Source: Promerops cafer (lineage: Eukaryota; Chordata; Aves; Passeriformes; Nectariniidae). Taken from it: a stretch of DNA of 64,000 bases. Positions 23,901 through 32,900 of this stretch are shown in pieces; within the stretch, counting starts at the first letter, position 1; every line of letters begins with the position of its first letter. The notes beneath the pieces are model-generated. The model was not told where the DNA came from. It did no database searches and saw only the letters and a program-made list of their open reading frames with translations. The position numbers and the translations under genes are program-made. Where the stretch lies: assembly GCA_013398275.1 (NCBI GenBank), contig VZSE01002469.1, forward strand, positions 1 to 64,000. The letters run 5' to 3'.

Positions 23901-26900
23901 GATGGACACACAGGGAGAGAACTGCACAAAGATGGAACACACAGGGAGGGAGTTGGGCACCCAGGGAGGCAGTGGGACCCCAAGGAGAGCGGGGTCCCCA
24001 GCATTGCTGGAGACCACCAGCTTTGACCCAGCCTCGCTCAGGCCTCCCCATCTCCCAGGGAGAGCTGTCAGAGGCCAAAATTATCTCAGTGTGCTCCGAG
24101 ATTTGTACCGAGCCCCAACTCTCCCTGCTGATGACTAAAGGCCTGGAAACCACAGCTGCACCTCAAGCCAAGGGACTCAAGCGACAGCGTGACATCCAGC
24201 TAAGGAAACCATCGGCAGGAGGAGCGGGCACACGGGGTTCTGCGCTCCCTGCACCTCCCAGCTGCTCTCCAGCAGCGTTACCTGTCCCACTCTGCAGCGA
24301 GGGACCTGTTGGTGCGGATCCATCCCGTCACGGCCCGAGGCAGGTGGGGAGAGCCCGGCCCCACGCCGGCAGTCTGGTGCCGTTGAGTCAGCCATGACTC
24401 AGCCGTGGCTCAGCGCCGCAGCCACGGCACCGCTGCGCCAGCCGCCCGTGCCCACCTCTCCTGCCAGGTGCCTTCCCAGCAGGACTGTTCCCTTCTCCCT
24501 GCTGCTCGCTCTCTGCGTGTTTGTTAATACCACAATTATCCCATACTGCTGGGGTTGAAGCCCCCTCCCGGCGCGGCACACGGCCGAGGAGCGGCGCGCG
24601 GCCTCGCTGGGAGGAAAGCTGGCTGTGCTCGTTCGGCGGCTGCCAGGCAGCACGTAGGCTCTGGGCAGCGCCTGTGCATGTGGGGAGATGCCACATGAGG
24701 GAAGGAGAAGGAAGGAGGAGAACTCTGAGGCACAGAGATGCTGCTCCCACAGTGCTGGAGCTGTAACATGCACAGTCTGGAGGCTCACGGCTCGATGCCA
24801 TTTTTTTTTTTTCTCCTAAAGACAGTTTATTTAGTTAACTCTGAGGAACCCGAGAGCCAGAATTGTTGCTCTAGAAACCATTTTGAGAAAGATTATTTTA
24901 AAAGATTTAGCTCTGAACCAACTGTACCCAAACCATGTGCTCAGCACAGTGCTGGCCAGTAGTGCCTCTATGAGCCCACACCACAGAATCCTGGAATGGT
25001 TTAGGAGGGAGGGGACCTTAAAGCTCATCTTGTCCCACCCCCTGCCATGGGGGGGACACCTTCCACTATCCCAGGGTGCTCCAAACCTCATCCAGCCTGG
25101 CCTTGGGCACTGCCAGGGATCCAGGAGCAGCCTCAGCTTCTCTGGGCACCCTGTGCCAGGGCCTCAGCACCATCACAGGCAGGAATTCCTTCCCAATATC
25201 CCACCTACCCCCCAACCATCCTGCAGCACCAGCTGCTGCCCCACACATGGCCAGGGCAGGTTGTGCTGCCCTTCCAGGGGAGACAAACCCACCTCTGATG
25301 TTCCTCACCCCACATATGGAGCACCTACGTCAAGGCTGAGCCAGAGCCATCCGGGAAGAAAGCAACACACACCGTGCTAAGGAAAATGAGTCACTGCAAC
25401 ACATCAGGATGAGGATCCACGCTATTGTTTAAACACCTGAAGAGGAGAAAAATACCCCACTAGCTGCAAAGAGAGAGCTCTGCTAGCTCCCAGCTCCCAC
25501 GTCCTTACAGCTGAATTCCACATGGCTGTGGAACATCCTGGCACAGCCCCTCATGCACACACAGCAGCCCATGGACACAGCCTGGGAAGCGGGACCGCGT
25601 TACATAAACCAGCCGGGGTCAGCCAGCAGCGATGGTGCAATCCTGCTTCTCCGAGGGCTGGGAGCAAAGCTGAGGGGCAGAACAAGCAGCAGCAGCCTCC
25701 CCCTCCTGCAGGAACGTGGGGTGGGCAGATGGCAGCCTTGGTTCCAGACAAAAGCCTGTCCTGTGTGTCACACCCGTGTCCTCAGCCAGGTGCCACAGAT
25801 GGCACCAGCACAGACTTGGGGGGACCCCTCCAGCCCCAGAACGTGCAGCTTCTGAGCACCACAAACACGTCTGTACCTGCCTCTACCTCAAGCCAGGCCA
25901 AGCACCACACAGGCTTGAAACACCCCACAGTTGCAATGGGGTGGTGCAAGAGCAGAGCAAGGTGCCAGGAAGTCTTTTCCTATCTCCACCAAGTCTTTTC
26001 CCACCTCCAGCATCTGATTCCTGCTGGAGTAAACGATGTCAGGGAAGAGAAACAGGCTCCTGCTAAGCACCAGTCTGACTGTGCACATTGATCCCTGCTG
26101 GGATCTCTAACCCAGTGGCTGAGTCACTTCCTCCCCAGTCCCCACAAACAGGTTGTCGAGACTCGCCTGCACCTCCCATACACCTTCCCAGAGTTTGTGA
26201 GAGCCCAGTTTGTCTTTAAACAGGTCTGTGAGTGCCATGACCCCCTCCGGGTCTCCTCTGGGAGCTGGGCTGCTGCTACCCCTCAGCTCACCCACTTCCC
26301 CAGGAAGGATCAGCTCTGGAGAGGAAGGGGAAGAGCCCTGCAGAGGAAGGAGAAGACGTGTCCGGAGATAAGAGTCACGCGGCTGTGAAAGCAGAGGGGT
26401 CACGGGGGAGCCCCTGAGCAGGGGGGTCCCATGGGCTGCTGCTCCCACCCAGCAGCCACAGCCTCCCCCAGCAGCCCTCTCTGCTCTCCTCTGCATTTGG
26501 TCTCCTTCTCACTGCTGCCAGTGCAAACATTTCCAGCATCTCTGCAGCCAGGGAGAGACCGGAGCCCTGGGAAAAGCAGATCCCTGTCGTGACGTTCCAG
26601 CTGCCACGAGGGTCAGACAGCCCTGCAGCGAGTTTGGGCTTCAACTCTCGACCCAGTACTGAACGTGGCACAAACAGCCTTGACAAAGAGCAGCTCCAGC
26701 TCTGGTTCATCAGCTTTGCCTGGCCCCAGCAAAGGTGACACCCCAAGGGAGACACCACAGTAACCCAAACCTTGCAAATGGCCAACATGTTTAAGAGAAT
26801 TAATGAACATTTGGAAACTTTCTCCCCAGACAGGGAGTTCAGGGAACACAAACCCATGGAAACACTGGGCCACCCTCAGGACACGTCACCGTCACATGTC

Positions 26901-29900
26901 CTGCCTGTGGAACAGCCCTCACTGCTGCAGTGGCACTCTTGGCCCTTCCAGACCTGCCCTCCTGGCTCCTGAACCAGAGGAGACACATCCCACAGGCTGC
27001 CTCCCAGGCTCACCACACAGCACCACCAAATACAGCCCTTGTACCACTTTTTAAGCACATTCCCAACTTTTAGCTTGTTTTATCTCTTTACACAATCACT
27101 GAGCTTTACCTGGCCACAACTATTTCCAAATGCACATTTCCTAGGAATGTACAGTGAAGACCCACACAAACCTCTGCCCAGAAACCCACAGCTCAGCCCC
27201 TTACAACCAAACAATACCATTTTCTCCATGCCAAAGCTTTGTGACAGCTCTTCCCAACTGCTAACAAATCCAACAGCCCATCCAGGAGCCTCATGCACCA
27301 GCCACTCTTCTGCTACAAGACTGACCTGCTTGACCAGATTCTACTTGCTGATTTTCTTTTAAAGACCACTCAGCTTTATTCCCTTGTTTTCCAAGCTCTC
27401 ACAAGCAGGCCCTGCTCCATGGCCTGTCCCAGCCACAGTTCCTGAACTGGGATAGTAAGAAACAAGGAGAACAGACAAGAGCTGAAGGAAGGGGGTCTCC
27501 TCACACAGCCATGACTTGGTCCACCTACAAACACCACTAAGAACAGATGTGCACATGTGAGGCAGAGCAGTTATCCAGCCCCTTGTCCACGTGCCTCTTC
27601 CTTCAATTAAAAAACACAGAGAATTTGATACAACACTTCCATGTGGATTGGCTGCACACTGGATGCTGTGTGCTCCCCACCAGGCCCAGCACCCAGGGTC
27701 TGAGGGTGGAATGTGGCATTTCTGTACCTGTATCCGAGTCTTTTTGATCTCCATTTGTTCCGACAGTGAAAGGCAACTTGCGTTTGGTCGCTCGCTCTTT
27801 CACCTCTTTGCCGCCATCGCTCCGGTCCAACTTTGGAGTCTTGGTTAGAGAAACTTTATCTTTATCCTGGAAAGAAAAGAGACCAAGGTCAACAAGAGCC
27901 TTCTCCAAACCATGCTCACTTGATTCCCAAATCCTGCACTGGCCTCATATAACATTCCTTCCCATTCTGGTGTGGATTTCCAGCATCGGGGTTTGCCAGC
28001 GCAGCCTCCACCAAGATATAAAGCTCTACCACCACCAGAGAGGAGCCAGGCCAATCAAGGCTGCTGTGTGGTGCCAAATTCCAACCAATTCACGTGAAAA
28101 ATGAAGCCAACACTGCGTGAGGCTGAGGATGCACCCGGCTGCAGGCACAGAGGGAAGGTAGGCTGGGATGGGGGGATCGGAGGATTTCCAAGTGCACCCA
28201 CACCACACGAAAGACCCATTCCTGCTTTGCATCAGTCCTGCTTGTTTGGGCTGGTTTGGACTTTAATGTGAAGCAGAAATGCTGTGAACTGCTCAAAAGC
28301 AGGGAGAGATTTTGAATGAACATCCCAAGCAAAAGTTACAGATACTGAGACACGTGAGATTTTTCACATGACCAGGGAGAGCTGGCTCCAGCTCAAACTC
28401 CAGGAGTCCAGCGTGCCGGGAATGCACAGCCCGAGGTCATGCCCTGTGTTTTTTGTATGTGAGGAACAGGATTATTTTAAGTGAGCAGTTCTGGACTGAC
28501 CACTGTGCCCCTGCCTGAACAACAAGGGCAGCACAAGCGGCTTTGTCACAGATCTGATTTCAATAACCCAGCAAAACCCGGACTGTGTGCTTTAGAGGCA
28601 GAGTGGGATTAAATACAAGAACCTCAGTGCACAAAACCATGCCAGAGCGTGGCTGGAAGCTCAGACGAGCCAACCTAAGAGCATTCCCTTGTTTAGAGAG
28701 GCACAGTCCTGCTGTCTGGCCCTGGCAGCTCCCTGGTAGGTGGCCCTGGTGCCAGCAGTCACAGGACTGCGGTGTCACTGTCACCGTGTGCGTCGCTCCT
28801 TCCTCTTTCCGTGTCTGTCTGGAGCCCACACTTCACCCTCAGCAGAAGGAGAAGCCCTGAGCTGCCCCAGGGGGATGTGTTTGCACGTCCCTGCCACGGG
28901 CAGCATGACAGCTCCAGGGAGAATGAAGGAAATGGGTTGGGGAATCCCTTTTTTGGTAAAGCAAGAGAAACAAACCTGCCTGACAGGGCTCTGTGGTGGG
29001 AGGCAGCCAAGGCACGCTCGGAGCCCCAGCAAGGGCAGCCCGGCTGGAGAGCAGCCGCGAGCACCGGGACAGAGCCCCCACAGCCAAAATAAACACTCCA
29101 GCATTTCCTTCAAGCCCTCCACATTGAAACGCTTGTGACTTATGCTTTCTGAGGTGAACAAAAATAGTTTGGACTAAAAAATGATGCCACTTCTACTGCT
29201 CTGAGGTGGCAATGAGGCCAGGGAGCTTCCATCACCTGCCAGGAATGTCGTGTTGTGAGCAGGTACCCTGGTCTGTCCTAAGTTCTATGACTCTACAAAA
29301 TATTTTATCAAAGGAATAAAATAAAATGTGTATATTTCCTAAAAAAAGGTCACCAAATAAATAATGCACCTTTTTCCACACTGGCCATTCACATTCTGAA
29401 CTTTTCCTTATATCTACCTGAATAAAAGGCATCTCTGAACACTTCAGACAGGAGTCTGTGAGGTTCCTGCAGGGTGAAGCAGTCAGGGCACCAAGGCTGT
29501 CAGAGTTCAAGAAGCATCTGGATGATGCTCTTAGACATACAGGTAGGTTTTCTGCTGGATTAATGCTGCCTGGGATCTCTGTGCACTCAGGAGTGAGAAA
29601 AAGGGCAGGACAGGTAAAAATGCAGCTCATCCTAGCAGTTTGAATCAACGAACTGCTTGGGTTGCAAGAGACCTCAAAGCTCATCTCGTTCCATCCCCTG
29701 CCATGGGCAGGGACACCTTCCACTAGCCCAGGCTGCTCCAAGCCCCGTTCAACCTGGCCTTGGACCCTTCCAGGGATGCAGGGGCAGCCACAGCTTCTCT
29801 GGACACCCTGTGCCAGGGCCTCAGCACCATCCTCACAGGGAAAGATTTCTTCCCAATATCCCATCTAACCCTCCCCTCTGTTGGTTTAAAGCCACAGTTA

Positions 29901-32900
29901 TTGCCACGTTGCTAAAATCTCCCTGTCGGAGGAGAGACCGAGTAGAGGAACAATGAAAAAACCCTTCTGAGAGCAGAGGGTGAGCCCAGCGTGGCCCGGG
30001 CGGTGTCCATGTGAATCCTGGTGCCGGGCACGCTCGGGCAGAGCTTCCTTTGCATCCGCCCCAACACTCAGAGCTGCTGATCCACTCAGCTCAGCACAAT
30101 TAACACCAGGCAGCGAAGGAAGCGGCGGCAGCGCCGGCACCGCTTTGAAGATTAATTCATATGGTAGCACAATGATAACCTTTTCTACTAATTGGAGCAA
30201 GGAAGATCCAGACTCTGCTTCCCCCTGGAAAGCAGAGGCCTGCTGGGGATGCCTGCAGCAGCGGGTGGAACATAAAGGCAGCTGGAGAATACAATTCCTG
30301 AAAGTTTTCGTTTTCTTGTTTTAAGCTTTACTTCCCTAATTATTTCCAATTCTGTAATGAAGAATGTCGTCCTTTAATCGAGTAAAACCTGGCTTCATTT
30401 TTAGGTCTTCTCATGTTTAAAGTAAGCTCAGGCTCATCGGAATCAGGTTTCACAAATGGAACAAATCCAAGTTAGAATCACAAACTCCTGGAATGGTTTG
30501 GGTTGGAAGAGACCTCAAAGCTCATCTCATCCCAACCCTTTTTGCCATGGGCAGGGACACCTTCCACTAGATCAGGCTGCTCAGAGCCCCATGCAGCCTG
30601 GCCTTGACATTGCAGAGAAACTTGTATGAACAGTTCTGTTTAAGAGCTGGCTCTCCAAGGCTGGGACAAGAGTTTGGGGATGGGGAAGAGTCGAGAGCTC
30701 AGCAGCACTAACAAGTTACCCTTTGCAGGTGTTAATAAAAGCTGCTTTGGCAAAGGGAAGTCAGCAGAAAAAAATCCCCTCCTGCCACATCACACTTGCA
30801 GCAGAGTTACTGTATGAGTAACTACCCACCTTGAGCTACTCCTGCAAAAGTGAAAAGATGCATCACAAGTCGCTCTCAGCTGCTGCGGTTGGAGCACCAA
30901 CCCACCAGGAACTGGCCCCAGCAGCCACCCAGAGTGAGATGCTGCAGGGTGGGGATGGAAGGGCTTCTCCCATCAGCACCACAGACCCTGATACCAATCT
31001 GCTCAGGGCACCTGTGACACACAAACTGGCCAAAGGCCAGTTCTCAGAGCAAAAACGATCCTGTGGGGGTTTTTCATGCACATTTCTGCAAGACAGAGCC
31101 ATTTAGATGGGGCTCTGAGCAACCTGACCTAGTGGAAGGGATGAGATGAGCTTTAAGGTCCTTTCCAACCCAAACCAGTCCATGATTCTGTGATTTACAA
31201 AGCCATGCAAAGAAATCTGTATTTCCAGCCCCGTCACCTCGCTCAGACAGAGCCTGACTCGCAGCCCAGCGCTTATGCAGAGACTTGCACTGCCAGCCAT
31301 GGAAATCCCCAAAGCCCTTTGTTCTCCAAAATGAGCTGCAAGCATTTCGGGTTGTGATGTCAGTAAAAATTAGGCAGCAATGAACAAAACCAGCACGGGC
31401 AGCCTGGGAGGAGAAGCCCAGGAGGGCTCCAAGGCTGGTGCCCCGGGCGATGCCCCACGTCAGACTCCTGCTGTGGGCAAACAACCCACGCTGCAAAAAG
31501 CAAATGCTGCCACAGAGGGACTTTCCCTGCACCACTGGGTCTGTCCTGGCTCTGCCAGCGGGAAGGGAGAGGGGGCAGAAGGTTCCCACCCTGCATTACA
31601 AAAAGGAATGGACACAGTTTTACCCAGAAAGCAACTGGATGTGGTGAAAACCAAACAATTCCCTAAATCTGGGCCCCTCGTAGCCTTCCCAAAGCCAGAG
31701 TACAACACATACACACACACAAAAGCCCAGAAAGTTTGAATTTGTGTTATCAATTCTGCAATAAAACATGTGGAGTGTGGAGGTGACTGGAGCCTCAGGC
31801 ACCAAAGTTTGTAAGAAATATGACCCTGTGCTGAGCATGGGCTGATTAACTTCACTGAAATGTCATCTCTTCAGTCACCCAGATACCCCTGCAGGTCTCA
31901 CACCCCAGTGGGTGGCTCTGTGTCCAGCACTCTCTCATCCACTCTGGAAAGCCCTGACAGCACAACAGATTTCATGAAGAGCCAAAAAATAAGGACCATA
32001 TTCCCTCTTCTGAAAAGGGGAGAAGGGGAAGGAGAAAAACCTCAAGTTTTTTTTAACCTCTGCCAGCTCCTACAAGAAAAAACGGGGGTAAGTGCTGTTC
32101 TGCTTGGTGTTCACTGCAGCAAAAATGCACTTTTGACTATGCAAGAGGGAGCATTTCCCCATAAAGAGGCAAAGGCTGCGCCGAGCACACGGTGTAACCA
32201 CGCAGCCAGGCCCATCAGGAAATGCTTCTGACAACTGATATAACCCTTGCTGTGGTGCTCTGCTCTGCCTAAGTCATGAGTAATCTCCTGCTACAGAGAT
32301 CTGTGGATCTAGACCAGAAAGGAGAATTACTCATATATGGCATGCAGATTTTTACAAAAGCCTTCAAGGCTGAAGGGAGCAGGAGGAGCCTGGGGGCTGC
32401 CAGTGCCCGCCCCGGGCAGGCTCGTGCAGCCTTATAAGGGCTCCACTAACCCTGGGAGAAACGGCTCCTCATCCAACAGCACGGAGCATCCAACGCCTCA
32501 GACACGCTCCTTAATCCACTTCACTCTCAGGCCTGCATCCCACTAGTCCCTAAGTTCCCTCACGTGGAGGGGCAGGGAGCAGGGAGCCAGGGGTTCCCTC
32601 CTATAAGGAGCTCTGCTACCAACAGGCAGCAGCTCACAGCCTCTTCTCAAAGCAGGAGCCCTCTGGAGCAGGGCAGCTCCCCTCAGAGCCTGCTGTGTAA
32701 CTGAGCACGGAGCCTGGGTGCAAAAGCTGGTGATCACAGAATCCTGGAATGCTCTGGTTGGGAAGGGACCTCAAAACTCATCTGGTTCTACCCCCTGCTA
32801 TGGGCAGGGACACCTTCCACTAGCCCAGGTTGCTCCAAGCCCTGTCCAAGATGGCCTTGGACACTTCCAGGGATCCAGGGGCAGCCACAGCTGCTCTGGG

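Larger units (their letters stand above)
17547..27727 (-). other. ANKRD11 intron (10.2 kb)
   Basis: Bounded by donor GTACAG at 27727 and acceptor TCCCACAG before 17546. It contains the minisatellite 17645-17989, four CR1 fragments, a CpG-richer patch at 21440-21870, a poly-T tract at 24801 and candidate regulatory patches. The many open frames here are short, with no recognisable domain, and no other gene is supported. Confidence 0.85.

Noticed and set aside
29450..29530. Short stretch 'gtcagagttcaagaagcatc' resembling an avian repeat
   Set aside because: Too short and diverged to assign confidently to a CR1 or LTR family without masking.
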